Positions 25,156 through 33,880 of a DNA stretch of 64,000 bases are shown here, in pieces; the first letter of the stretch is position 1; every line of letters starts with the position of its first letter. The DNA is taken from positions 62,001-126,000 of the forward strand of contig CAZXIN010000009.1 of the NCBI GenBank assembly GCA_964640795.1, read 5' to 3'. The DNA comes from M269 sp964640795 (GTDB lineage: Bacteria; Pseudomonadota; Gammaproteobacteria; Enterobacterales; Alteromonadaceae). A program made the position numbers and the translations under genes. Below the pieces are notes generated by a model that did not search any database, was not told the origin of the DNA, and saw only the letters and a program-made list of their open reading frames with translations.

Positions 25156-26364
25156 ATGAATTTTTCAGTGTCCGCTTTGATCGGGTTGCGCTATGCAAGA
25201 GCGCGCAAGAGCAATCAATTTATAGCCTTTATTAATCTATTTTCTGTCGCTGGCATTGCATTAGGCTTGATGGCGTTAATCGTTGTCTCTTCGGTTATGA
25301 ATGGCTTTGAAGCTCAACTAAAACATAGTGTTCTCGGTATCGCACCTCACCTTATGGTTAAAAGCCAAGACACTGAAAGGGTTTTGCAGTTGATTGAAGG
25401 GGATGACAATGTAAAAAGTGTATCACCTATGATCGAATCTGAAGGTTTACTTCAATCCAATGACGGTTTGAGGGGGATCAGATTACAAGGAGTAGAGCCT
25501 GAACAAATCTCCAATGATTATGTTATTGCACGCAATATATTAGGCGGCAGCTTCAATGATTTAAATGCCGGAGAATACAAAGTCATTGTGGGGCGACCAT
25601 TGTCGCTTCAATTGAACATAGGTATTGGTGATGAGTTGCGAATTATTTCTGCACAGGCTAGTGTTTTCGGGCCATTAGGGCGAGTGCCGAGCCAAAGAAA
25701 GTTTACCGTTAGTGGTATATATGATGTTGGCTCTGAGTTAGATGACAAAGTTGTTGTTGTTAATCGACAAGATCTGGCTAGACTCATGCGAAATAAGGTG
25801 GAGAGGCTAAGTCAGCAGCGGATCTTTTTAGAAGATGCTTTTGAATATGCGTCTGTTAAAGAAAAACTTGAAGAACACAACTTAGACGTGAGCGATTGGC
25901 GAACAAATCAAGGGCCACTCTTTTCTGCAGTCGCTATGGAAAAGAACATGATTTCTCTTATGTTGATGCTTATTGTTGCAGTAGCGGCTTTCAACATTGT
26001 TTCGGCTCTTGTACTAATTGTGACCGAAAAACATGGTGATATAGCGATTTTACGTACGCAAGGCATGTATCAATCTTCAATTACATTAATTTTCCTATTT
26101 AGTGGGCTATACAATGGACTTAAAGGAACGCTTATTGGTCTTGTTGCCGGTATCATCTTGGCGACGCAATTGAACGACTTGTTAGTACTGATTGGTGTGC
26201 CCGCTGATGCGATGACGGGGGGGCTAGGTCTGCCCGTTGAGTTACATGTGGGACAAATTACATTCATGGTGTTGTTAAGCTTACTATTATGCTTTTTAGC
26301 AACCTTGTACCCTGCTAATAAAGCCGCTCGTATTGAACCTGCGCAAGCTTTGCGTTACGAATAG
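25156..26364 (+). CDS. lolC: Lipoprotein-releasing ABC transporter permease LolC
   Basis: A 402-residue inner-membrane subunit of LolCDE, which releases outer-membrane lipoproteins to LolA. It has an N-terminal membrane segment (FINLFSVAGIALGLMALIVVSSVMNGFE), a MacB-type periplasmic domain at about 50-240, and three C-terminal membrane segments with the FtsX block EKHGDIAILRTQGMYQSS. The protein starts directly with the family's N-terminal arm (SALIGLRYARARKSNQFIA). It is followed 16 bases later by lolD. Of the two permeases, position before lolD and length support LolC; some annotations use LolC/E without distinction. Confidence 0.93.
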   Translation: MNFSVSALIGLRYARARKSNQFIAFINLFSVAGIALGLMALIVVSSVMNGFEAQLKHSVLGIAPHLMVKSQDTERVLQLIEGDDNVKSVSPMIESEGLLQSNDGLRGIRLQGVEPEQISNDYVIARNILGGSFNDLNAGEYKVIVGRPLSLQLNIGIGDELRIISAQASVFGPLGRVPSQRKFTVSGIYDVGSELDDKVVVVNRQDLARLMRNKVERLSQQRIFLEDAFEYASVKEKLEEHNLDVSDWRTNQGPLFSAVAMEKNMISLMLMLIVAVAAFNIVSALVLIVTEKHGDIAILRTQGMYQSSITLIFLFSGLYNGLKGTLIGLVAGIILATQLNDLLVLIGVPADAMTGGLGLPVELHVGQITFMVLLSLLLCFLATLYPANKAARIEPAQALRYE

Positions 26365-26380
26365 AGAAAGCCCGAGAACT

Positions 26381-27076
26381 ATGTCTGAACTTATACGTTG
26401 TGTTGATTTATGTAAAAACTATCAGGGTGAAGCTGAAACTATTGAAGTGTTAAGGAAAGTTAACTTCAGTGTTGATGTTGCCGAACATGTTGCTTTACTT
26501 GGGAGTTCTGGGTCGGGTAAAAGTACTCTGTTGCATATGTTAGGTGCATTGGATAAGCCAACGTCAGGGGAAGTTTTCTTTGACGGCAATAATATTTTTA
26601 ATTTCTCAGAGAAGAAGCAGGCTGCATTTAGAAATGCCTCTTTAGGTTTTGTGTATCAATTTCATCACCTATTACCTGAGTTCAATGCGTTGGAAAACGT
26701 CGCTATGCCCTTGATGATAGCAGGACAATCTAAGGGAAACGCTGAAGTCAAAGCCAAAGAGCTGTTAAATATGGTAGGGCTCGGACATCGTTTTACTCAT
26801 AAACCCATGGCGCTGTCTGGCGGAGAAAGACAACGTGTTGCTATTGCGAGAGCGTTGGTCGCTGAGCCTAAATTAGTATTAGCTGATGAACCCACTGGTA
26901 ACCTAGATCATAAAACTGGAGAAGCAATTTTAGAGCTCATTAATCAACTGAAAGAGCAATTAAATACCAGCTTTATTATTGTTACGCACGATATAGAGCT
27001 AGCGAATCGGTTGGATAGAGTACTGCACTTGACCGAAGGGCACCTAACCGAGTCTGGGGATGCTAATGCCTCTTAG
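26381..27076 (+). CDS. lolD: Lipoprotein-releasing ABC transporter ATPase LolD
   Basis: A 231-residue ABC ATPase. Walker A is GSSGSGKST, the Q-loop region YQFHHLLPEFNALENVA is typical for LolD/MacB ATPases, the signature is LSGGERQRVAIARAL, and Walker B is LVLADEPTGNLD. ATG 26381 is chosen; an in-frame upstream start at 26333 lies inside lolC and would add 16 non-family residues. It drives lipoprotein release by LolC and LolE at the cytoplasmic face of the inner membrane. Its 3' end overlaps the start of lolE. Confidence 0.96.
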   Translation: MSELIRCVDLCKNYQGEAETIEVLRKVNFSVDVAEHVALLGSSGSGKSTLLHMLGALDKPTSGEVFFDGNNIFNFSEKKQAAFRNASLGFVYQFHHLLPEFNALENVAMPLMIAGQSKGNAEVKAKELLNMVGLGHRFTHKPMALSGGERQRVAIARALVAEPKLVLADEPTGNLDHKTGEAILELINQLKEQLNTSFIIVTHDIELANRLDRVLHLTEGHLTESGDANAS

Positions 27077-28301
27077 TTGGCAAGTCGCTTGGCGTTTTAG
27101 GCAAAGTAAACGTCAAAATGGCTATATTTCATTTATTTCAGCTTCCTCGACAATAGGTATCGGTCTTGGTTGTGCTGTGCTTATTCTGTTGTTGTCCGTA
27201 ATGAATGGCTTTGAAGCCCAGTTAAAAAACCGTTTATTATCTCTAATCCCTCATGGTGAGCTATCAGCGGTTGATCACTCTGGCATTATTGATTGGCAAT
27301 CAACCACACAGTCATTGATGCAAGACAAAACCATTAAGCATGTTCAACCCTATGTGAAGGCGGTTGGCATGGTTCAGAAAGGTGTCGCCATGAAGGCCGT
27401 TGAATTAACTGGTTTAGAGGTCAATGACACGCAATATCAACTATACTCACAGGCAATAAAGCCAGACGCTTGGGAAGCATTTGCTAAAGACTCACAGTCC
27501 GTTTTGTTGGGTAAGGGGATTATGGAAAAACTGTCTGTTGATATTGGTGACAAAGTACAAATACTCCTACCTCAATTGACACAAAGTGAAAAGTTAAAAG
27601 CGCCGATTACTCAATGGTTAACTGTTGCAGGTCAAATAAATATTGGTGGGGAAGTTGATTCATTGATTGGGATGTTTCATTTGTCGCTGGGGGCTGACAT
27701 ATTAAATGTTGAGACGGGCGCACAAGGAATACAGCTTTACTATTACGACCCTTTTGTTGCACCACAAATAACGCGAAGGATAGGGTATGCGCAAGACCAA
27801 GCGCTATACATATCGGATTGGACCCGCACACAAGGACATCTTTACAACGATATTCAACTTGTTCGTGTATTAGTTTATGTCGCTTTGGTGATGTTGATAG
27901 CAGTAGCTTGCTTTAACATCATCTCAACGCTTGTTATGGCTGTGAACGAGAAACAATCAGAAATAGCGGTTCTAAAAACGATGGGGGCAACAAACCGATT
28001 TATTACTCAGGTATTCGTTTTACAAGGTGCGATTAATGGTATTGTTGGCACTTTCTTTGGTGTTGTTTTTGGAGTGATTCTTGCTAAAAATATTACACCT
28101 GTCGCTAATTGGTTTGAACAACAGACAGGCAAGGCTTTGTTGGAGGGTGATATCTATTTTATTGATTTCTTACCATCTGAGCTATTGTGGCATGAAGTCT
28201 ATGTTACGGCAGCTATCGCCATTGCAATGAGTCTGCTTGCAACGTTCTATCCAGCCATGAAAGCAGCAAAAATTGAACCGACCAAAGTTTTAGGGCATTA
28301 G
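27066..28301 (+). CDS. lolE: Lipoprotein-releasing ABC transporter permease LolE
   Basis: The second permease of the Lol complex, 411 residues. The N-terminal arm (LSWQVAWRFRQSKRQNGYISFIS) and membrane segment, periplasmic MacB-like domain, and C-terminal FtsX segments (NEKQSEIAVLKTMGATNRFI) follow the LolC plan. The gene begins inside the end of lolD. ATG 27066 has GGGGA about six bases upstream, while ATG 27060 lies nearly on it, so 27066 is preferred. Its stop lies only 11 bases from the 3' end of the convergent carrier gene, where the accessory sugar island begins. Confidence 0.94.
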   Translation: MPLSWQVAWRFRQSKRQNGYISFISASSTIGIGLGCAVLILLLSVMNGFEAQLKNRLLSLIPHGELSAVDHSGIIDWQSTTQSLMQDKTIKHVQPYVKAVGMVQKGVAMKAVELTGLEVNDTQYQLYSQAIKPDAWEAFAKDSQSVLLGKGIMEKLSVDIGDKVQILLPQLTQSEKLKAPITQWLTVAGQINIGGEVDSLIGMFHLSLGADILNVETGAQGIQLYYYDPFVAPQITRRIGYAQDQALYISDWTRTQGHLYNDIQLVRVLVYVALVMLIAVACFNIISTLVMAVNEKQSEIAVLKTMGATNRFITQVFVLQGAINGIVGTFFGVVFGVILAKNITPVANWFEQQTGKALLEGDIYFIDFLPSELLWHEVYVTAAIAIAMSLLATFYPAMKAAKIEPTKVLGH

Positions 28302-28312
28302 AGCAATATGCT

Positions 28313-29539
28313 TTAATTGGACTCTAATTGTTTTTTGAAGATAAACAAGAGAACCATAAGTAGCGCCATTGGAATAAGTGATAGATAGAAAGCCACTTGT
28401 CCAGTAAAATGAGCAAATGTCCAGCCAGTCACAAAGCTACCTGATGTGCCACCCAGAGCTGAAAAGACAACAATAAGGCCTGTCATACTGGCGTGTTTAT
28501 GTTTAGGGAGCGCACTGAGTACAACAGAGTTAATAGCAGGGTAGATTGGTGCCATGAATAACCCTATCAGCGGCAACAAATAAGCAGCTAGCGGAACTTC
28601 TGACCAGCCACTAACTACCGTATTTTCTAGTCCTTGGGTCAGTGGTAAAACAAGTAACATTAAACCAGCCATAGCAATGATGCAGATGTTTAGTATCGGA
28701 TACCAGCTAATGTAACGCAATACGCCGCCGGCACTTAAGCGACCAATCGCCAGTGCTAAAGCGAATATACTGGTAATTTGGACACTAATATTGGACGGCA
28801 AATTCATTATTTCATTATTGAATGTAGGTAACCATGTACCTAAGCTTTGCTCTATCAGCACATACAAGAAGACGGCAAGAATGAAACTTAAGACAAGTGG
28901 AAACCAAATTAAGTTAAGCATTTGTTTAATGCCATCCTCGGTAACGGTTGACTCATTGCTGCTTTGAGGGGGCTTATTTTCATCGATATTAGCGAGTTGG
29001 AGTAGGACGATATTTATCACCGCAAGGCCAGATATATACCAGTAAACTTTTAGCCAATTCCCTTGTTCACTTCCATCAATAAAGAGGCCAAATAACCAAA
29101 AGCCACTTAACACCCCGAGCATAAAACAACCTTCTACCGTATTCAGTATTGAAGCATGTTGCTTGGCATCATCTGTCAACAAGCCTATGAGTGAGTAGAC
29201 TGAGACTTTTACCAACGCAAAACTGGCCCCGACCAATAAAAATAAGATCTTTGTCATCGCAAATGAAGGAAAGAAGGGCATTGCCAAGCAAGCTAATGCG
29301 ACAGCCACTAAACCAATTTGCATAGCTCTGATGAAGCCCAATCGAGGCAGGTAAGACGCAACAAAAAAAGAGACAATCGCTATAGGTAAATCTTTGAAGC
29401 CTTCCAGAATGCTGGCTTGCGTTTTACTGACGTTATATTCATTAATGACTTGTAAAATAACTGTACCGACGCTGTTCAATAATATGGCGAAGATAATGTA
29501 AGTAAAGATCAGTGACAAAAACAACGGTACATTTTTCAA
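28313..29539 (-). CDS. MFS transporter of the disaccharide island
   Basis: A 408-residue major facilitator with about 12 membrane segments (LFLSLIFTYIIFAILL, YLPRLGFIRAMQIGL, LPLIGLFMAPIYPAINSVVLSAL). The GLFMAPIYP-type segment resembles FucP/GlcP-like sugar:H+ symporters. The start appears to be TTG at 29539, preceded by GGAAAG; no in-frame ATG or GTG occurs nearby. It is divergent from the GH65 gene, and the operator at 29637-29656 lies between them, so both are probably controlled together. It most likely brings the disaccharide from periplasm to cytoplasm after uptake by the TonB receptor. The specific sugar is not known. Confidence 0.85.
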   Translation of the reverse strand: MKNVPLFLSLIFTYIIFAILLNSVGTVILQVINEYNVSKTQASILEGFKDLPIAIVSFFVASYLPRLGFIRAMQIGLVAVALACLAMPFFPSFAMTKILFLLVGASFALVKVSVYSLIGLLTDDAKQHASILNTVEGCFMLGVLSGFWLFGLFIDGSEQGNWLKVYWYISGLAVINIVLLQLANIDENKPPQSSNESTVTEDGIKQMLNLIWFPLVLSFILAVFLYVLIEQSLGTWLPTFNNEIMNLPSNISVQITSIFALALAIGRLSAGGVLRYISWYPILNICIIAMAGLMLLVLPLTQGLENTVVSGWSEVPLAAYLLPLIGLFMAPIYPAINSVVLSALPKHKHASMTGLIVVFSALGGTSGSFVTGWTFAHFTGQVAFYLSLIPMALLMVLLFIFKKQLESN

Positions 29540-29636
29540 AGTATACTTTCCACAGTAGTGAACAAAGAAACCCCGTTAGCCGACGTAACCTCGCTCAAGT
29601 CAGTAAATTATAATGATTGTGTCATTGAAATTAGTT

Positions 29637-29656
29637 TTTTGCAATCGATTGCAAAA
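29637..29656. promoter_or_regulatory. 20-bp LacI-type operator at the GH65 promoter
   Basis: TTTTGCAATCGATTGCAAAA is a perfect palindrome with core GCAATCGATTGC. TTGCAA at 29639-29644 can act as -35, with TATAGT at 29661-29666 as -10 (16-bp spacer). A bound repressor would therefore cover the -35 and spacer. The same core recurs at 33755-33768 and 33776-33793. Confidence 0.8.
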
Positions 29657-29701
29657 GCGGTATAGTTAAAAGGAAATAAACAAACCCTGAAGAGAGAATT
29701 T

Positions 29702-32035
29702 GTGATCCCAGCATCAATATTGAATGCAACACCTTGGTCTTTAGAAGAAGAAAAGTTAGAGACAGAGCAAGTAGAATTGCATCAAACACTGTTTGCTCAA
29801 GCCAATGGTTATGTGGGCATTAGAGGTTGCGTTGAAGAAGGGTATGAAGACAGCGTCAAATCAACAGAAGGCACTTATTTGAATGGTGTGTATTCTAGAG
29901 AACCTATACCTTATGGTGAGTCGGCGCACGGATTTGCTACACATAATCAAAAAATGATCCAAATGCCTAACGGCAAATTTATTGAGATTTTTCTAGACGA
30001 AACACAAGTTAGGTTTGGTACTAAACAAGTTGTTAGCCATAAGCAGAAGCTTGATTTCAAAACAGGCATTCTGACGCGAGAAACTGAGTATTTAATTGAT
30101 GAAAAATACAAAGTGACGATTCAAATTGAGCGCTTTGTGTCGATTGAGATTAAATCTTTGATGGTGACTAAGGTTCAGTTGGCTGTGGATGGATTTAGAG
30201 GAAAGTTGAAGGTTGTTTCGGGTTTAGACAGCCACTATGAACAGAGTGCTCGTATTAACGATCCGCGTGTAACTGAATCCTCTAGCACTGAGTCAATTGC
30301 TTTACTTGATGCTCATGCAGATGAGGGGCAATGTTTGATGCTTCATCAAGTTAAAGGCGTTGATGCACAGGTTGTTAGCGTTTGTGCTCATGCAAGGGTA
30401 TCGGGTTTAGATTATTGTGGTGGCAGTACTATCAATGGACGAACTTGTATAACTTATGAAGCGGATTGTGATGGTAGGTCAGAAGCACGTTTTGAAAAGA
30501 GAGTGACATACGGACACTCAACATCGAGTAAAGATAACTTAAAGTCAGAAACACTGGCGCAACATAAGAGCAATGCTTCCTTAAGCTACACTGATCTAGT
30601 CACATGGCAGCAAGATTGTTACAACATGTTTTGGGCGTCTTCAGATATTGAACTGTCAGGTGATGACAAACTTCAACAAGGCTTAAGGTTCAATCAGTTT
30701 CACTTATTTCAATCTACCGGAAGAAGTGGTGAAAGCGCCATTGCGGCTAAAGGTTTAACAGGACATGGCTATGACGGACACTACTTTTGGGATACGGAAA
30801 TCTACATCATCCCATCACTTATCTATAGTCAGCCCAAGCTTGCCAGAGATTTACTAGCCTACCGTATAAACACATTGGAGTCGGCTAAAGCTAGAGCGAG
30901 GCAAATGTCTCTGCAGCATGGTGCTTTGTATGCGTGGAGAACAATTGGTGGTGAGGAGTGTTCGGCTTATTATCCTGCAAGTACAGCTCAATATCATATT
31001 AATGCGGCTATCGCTTACGCCTTTAAAACTTATGTTGATGCAACTGGGGATTGGACGTTAATTTTAGATGGTGGTGCCGAAGTTATTTTCGAGACGGCAC
31101 GATTGTGGCCTCAGTTAGGGCACTTTAATCGACGTAGACATGGACAGTTTTGTATCGATGGTGTGACAGGGCCTGACGAATACACCGCGGTTGTTAATAA
31201 TAATTTCTATACTAATGCTATGGCACAAATGCACTTGCGTTTTGCCGTTAAGGTTGCTGATAGATTAGCGAAAAACCATGCAGGACAATACAAACGATTT
31301 GCTTTAGCTAACGAAGAAGTAATTAGCTGGCGCAACATATCAGAGAACATGTATTTACCTTTTGATGATGAGCTGAGTATTAATCCGCAGGATGATCAAT
31401 TTTTAGACAAAGCATCATGGGATTTCGAGAACACGCCGAAAGAGAAGTACCCATTGCTGTTACATTTCCATCCTCTAGTGATATACAGGCATCAGGTGCT
31501 TAAACAAGCAGATGTCATATTGGCTATGTTTTTATTGCAAGATCAATTTAGCGATAAATTGAAACGCAGTAACCTTGCTTACTACGAACCCATCACAACT
31601 CACGACTCTACTTTATCTGGATGTATTTACGGCATAGTGAATGCCAATGTTGGGCAATATGAACAGGCAATGCAGTTTCTGCAAGATGCTGCTCGAATGG
31701 ATTTGGATAACTTACATTATAATACCGAATACGGAGTACATACTGCTTGTATGGCAGGATCTTGGAATACTTTGGTGTATGGTTTTGCTGGGATGAAGTT
31801 GCGAGACGGTGTTTTAGCTTTTTCCCCAGTTTGCCCCGACAAGTGGTGTCATTATCAGTTTTCTATTGTTATTAAGGGCGCACAGGTAACGGTTAGTGTT
31901 ACTGCGAGTGGTGCGGAGTACAAGCTGGCTAAAGGAGAAACACTAGACATTATACATAATGGTGAAAAGGTGCATCTGATTAGGAATAAATCCCTGTTTT
32001 TGAGAAATAAAATGGAGATAAGAAATCATGATTAA
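29702..32035 (+). CDS. Glycoside hydrolase family 65 disaccharide phosphorylase
   Basis: A 777-residue inverting phosphorylase that splits an alpha-linked glucose disaccharide with phosphate to beta-glucose 1-phosphate plus glucose. The N-terminal beta-sandwich (AQANGYVGIRGCVEEGYED) is followed by the (alpha/alpha)6 barrel. GYDGHYFWDTEIYIIP, GPDEYT with the general acid at about E493, and ITTHDSTLSGC mark the GH65 active site. The acceptor loop at 406-424 reads HGALYAWRT and GEECSAYY, unlike the ECHNE-type loop of maltose phosphorylase, so trehalose, kojibiose or nigerose is possible. Start is GTG 29702. The stop overlaps the pgmB start by 8 bases. It is cytoplasmic and controlled by the operator just upstream. 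Confidence 0.9.
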   Translation: MIPASILNATPWSLEEEKLETEQVELHQTLFAQANGYVGIRGCVEEGYEDSVKSTEGTYLNGVYSREPIPYGESAHGFATHNQKMIQMPNGKFIEIFLDETQVRFGTKQVVSHKQKLDFKTGILTRETEYLIDEKYKVTIQIERFVSIEIKSLMVTKVQLAVDGFRGKLKVVSGLDSHYEQSARINDPRVTESSSTESIALLDAHADEGQCLMLHQVKGVDAQVVSVCAHARVSGLDYCGGSTINGRTCITYEADCDGRSEARFEKRVTYGHSTSSKDNLKSETLAQHKSNASLSYTDLVTWQQDCYNMFWASSDIELSGDDKLQQGLRFNQFHLFQSTGRSGESAIAAKGLTGHGYDGHYFWDTEIYIIPSLIYSQPKLARDLLAYRINTLESAKARARQMSLQHGALYAWRTIGGEECSAYYPASTAQYHINAAIAYAFKTYVDATGDWTLILDGGAEVIFETARLWPQLGHFNRRRHGQFCIDGVTGPDEYTAVVNNNFYTNAMAQMHLRFAVKVADRLAKNHAGQYKRFALANEEVISWRNISENMYLPFDDELSINPQDDQFLDKASWDFENTPKEKYPLLLHFHPLVIYRHQVLKQADVILAMFLLQDQFSDKLKRSNLAYYEPITTHDSTLSGCIYGIVNANVGQYEQAMQFLQDAARMDLDNLHYNTEYGVHTACMAGSWNTLVYGFAGMKLRDGVLAFSPVCPDKWCHYQFSIVIKGAQVTVSVTASGAEYKLAKGETLDIIHNGEKVHLIRNKSLFLRNKMEIRNHD

Positions 32036-32678
32036 AGCATTCATTTTTGATCTTGATGGTGTCATTACTGATACGGCTGAATTGCACTATTTAGCTTGGA
32101 AAACAATAGCAGAACAATTGGACATTCCTTTCAATAAGGCAATGAATGAATCGCTAAAAGGTGTTGATCGCATGGGGTCTCTCGATTTAATTTTGGGTGA
32201 TAGAAAAGGTGATTTTGAGGTAGATGAAAAACTGGCTCTGGCGACACAGAAAAATAAGCACTACCAGTCACTGATAGAATCATTATCATCGAAGGATATT
32301 TTGCCAGGTATTGAACCATTTTTGGATACTGTCCTTGCGGAAGGGTATAAAGTTGGGATGGCATCAGCTAGCAAGAATGCGCCTGCCGTTGTGGCGTCTT
32401 TAGGGTTGTGTGATAAGTTTGAATTTATCGCAGATGCCAATCAGGTAAAACGATCAAAGCCAGATCCCGAAGTCTTTCAAATGGTCGCCGATTATTTTCA
32501 AGTAAGTGGTCGTGAGTGTGTAGGGATTGAAGATGCGTATGCTGGAGTGCAAGCTATTAACTCAGCGGGTATGTTCGCCGTTGGCATAGGTGACAGTGAT
32601 GTGCTTTCTAATGCGCCTTTAGTTTATGGCAACACCGAACACTTAAATTTGGATGAGATTTTAAGCCGATCTCATTAA
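32028..32678 (+). CDS. pgmB: Beta-phosphoglucomutase
   Basis: A 216-residue HAD-family phosphatase-like mutase that converts beta-glucose 1-phosphate to glucose 6-phosphate. The nucleophile motif is FIFDLDGVITDTAELHY, typical for PgmB including the TDTAE segment. KGVDRMGSLDLIL is the cap domain signature. ASASKNAP, KRSKPDPEVF and GIEDAYAGVQAI complete HAD motifs II-IV. It starts inside the last codons of the GH65 gene, so the two are coupled, and it consumes the product of that enzyme. The last codons lie within a 10-bp terminator stem. Confidence 0.93.
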   Translation: MIKAFIFDLDGVITDTAELHYLAWKTIAEQLDIPFNKAMNESLKGVDRMGSLDLILGDRKGDFEVDEKLALATQKNKHYQSLIESLSSKDILPGIEPFLDTVLAEGYKVGMASASKNAPAVVASLGLCDKFEFIADANQVKRSKPDPEVFQMVADYFQVSGRECVGIEDAYAGVQAINSAGMFAVGIGDSDVLSNAPLVYGNTEHLNLDEILSRSH

Positions 32679-32691
32679 AGATCGGCTTCAT
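32663..32691. terminator. Terminator spanning the pgmB stop codon
   Basis: AAGCCGATCT (32663-32672) pairs with AGATCGGCTT (32679-32688) around CATTAA, followed by CATTTTGTT. The stem contains the last pgmB codons, and the stop TAA is in the loop. It sits exactly between pgmB and the convergent LacI gene, whose own stop it also overlaps. It probably ends transcription from both sides. Confidence 0.75.
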
Positions 32692-33710
32692 TTTGTTGTA
32701 CGTTGTGTCGATTGTCTAATAACAAGCTGCGTAGGCAACATTTCTGATTGCACTTCTTTCCCTTCGAGCTTTGCTAGTAATTTCTCCACTAACATCTCAC
32801 CTCCATGAACCGTATCCTGCCTGACTGTTGTCAGAGAAGGGTGGTACATAGATGCTAGAGTAATGTCGTCGAAACCAACGACGGCAACATCATTGGGAAC
32901 GTTAATAGCGCTTTCTTTTAAGGCTTTGATAATGCCTATTGCGATCATGTCCGATGCCGCAACGGCGCCATCATAAGGGAAACTGTTGTCACTCAAGAGT
33001 TGTTTGGTCACGTCGTAACCTGCTTGTGCTGTAAACGGAACGTCCAATGTCGTGTCTATCAGTGGCGTATCTCTGTTTTCTTCTAGAGCTTGCTTGTAAC
33101 CTTGCCAGCGTTCATGAATTTCAATGTGGTGTGCTTTACCAAAAAAGCCAATACGCTTGCATCCTTGTTCTATGAGATGGCGTGTCGCTAGGTATCCTCC
33201 TTTATGATTATCACTACCGACACCAGTATAGTTTTTCGATGTCGAGCCCCAAGTTACAAAAGGATGGGTTGAGTCCACTAAAACATTGAGTTGTGAATCC
33301 TCTTCGCCTTGGCCGATAATGATCAGCCCATCAGCTTTTCGAGTATCAAAGTAATGTCGTTGCCAATCTTGCGGTGCAGTTCTGGTCGTCGATAATAGCA
33401 TGTCATAACCTTTGTTGCCCAAAGCCTCAGCTATAGAACCTACTAGGCTTAACATGAAAGGGTCGGACACTGATTGATCGTTGCCAGAGCTAATCAGAAT
33501 AATCACAGCCACTGTCTTAGTGTTTTGTAACCTTAAATTGCGCGCGGCAGCGTTAATTCTGAAATTGTTTTCATCGGCAATCGCTTGGACGCGTGCTCGT
33601 GTTTTTGCACTCACAAGCTTACTGCCATTAAGTGCCCTAGATACGGTCGATTCAGAGACTCCAGCAATCTTACTAATATCGCTTAAAGTCATTAATTTTT
33701 TTGTATTCAT
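32688..33710 (-). CDS. LacI-family regulator of the disaccharide island
   Basis: A 340-residue repressor. The helix-turn-helix (LSDISKIAGVSESTVSRALNGSKLV) and hinge (NNFRINAAARNLRLQ) are complete. The effector domain follows (LIIIGQGEEDSQLNVL, FVTWGSTSKNYTGVGSDN, GFFGKAHHIEIHERWQGY, AVVGFDDITLASMYHPSLTTVRQD). ATG 33710 is chosen, since a start further upstream would read through the operator region. Two operator palindromes lie 45-85 bases upstream, between this gene and the TonB receptor gene, and a third at the GH65 promoter. This arrangement implies that it regulates itself, the receptor, the phosphorylase operon and the MFS carrier. Confidence 0.92.
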   Translation of the reverse strand: MNTKKLMTLSDISKIAGVSESTVSRALNGSKLVSAKTRARVQAIADENNFRINAAARNLRLQNTKTVAVIILISSGNDQSVSDPFMLSLVGSIAEALGNKGYDMLLSTTRTAPQDWQRHYFDTRKADGLIIIGQGEEDSQLNVLVDSTHPFVTWGSTSKNYTGVGSDNHKGGYLATRHLIEQGCKRIGFFGKAHHIEIHERWQGYKQALEENRDTPLIDTTLDVPFTAQAGYDVTKQLLSDNSFPYDGAVAASDMIAIGIIKALKESAINVPNDVAVVGFDDITLASMYHPSLTTVRQDTVHGGEMLVEKLLAKLEGKEVQSEMLPTQLVIRQSTQRTTK

Positions 33711-33754
33711 GCGCGAACTGTAACAACAGTTACACATTTTGTAAAAATTAAGAT

Positions 33755-33793
33755 TGCAATCGATTGCATTTTTGCTTTGCAATCGATTGCAAA
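33755..33793. promoter_or_regulatory. Two tandem LacI-type operators before the TonB receptor
   Basis: TGCAATCGATTGCA at 33755-33768 (14 bp) and TTTGCAATCGATTGCAAA at 33776-33793 (18 bp) are perfect palindromes with the same core, centres 23 bp apart. TTGCAA at 33777-33782 with TATTTT at 33800-33805 (17-bp spacer) forms a likely promoter for the receptor gene, the same layout as at the GH65 promoter. The upstream copy faces the regulator gene. Confidence 0.8.
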
Positions 33794-33880
33794 ATACCCT
33801 ATTTTAATTAATAACAACGATTCAGGTGGTTAATTAATCGCTATAAACAACAATAATTAGACAGACACGGGAGCGGGGAC

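Noticed and set aside
26333..26380. Upstream start for lolD
   Set aside because: It lies inside lolC and adds 16 residues that LolD proteins do not have; the next start gives the usual N-terminus.
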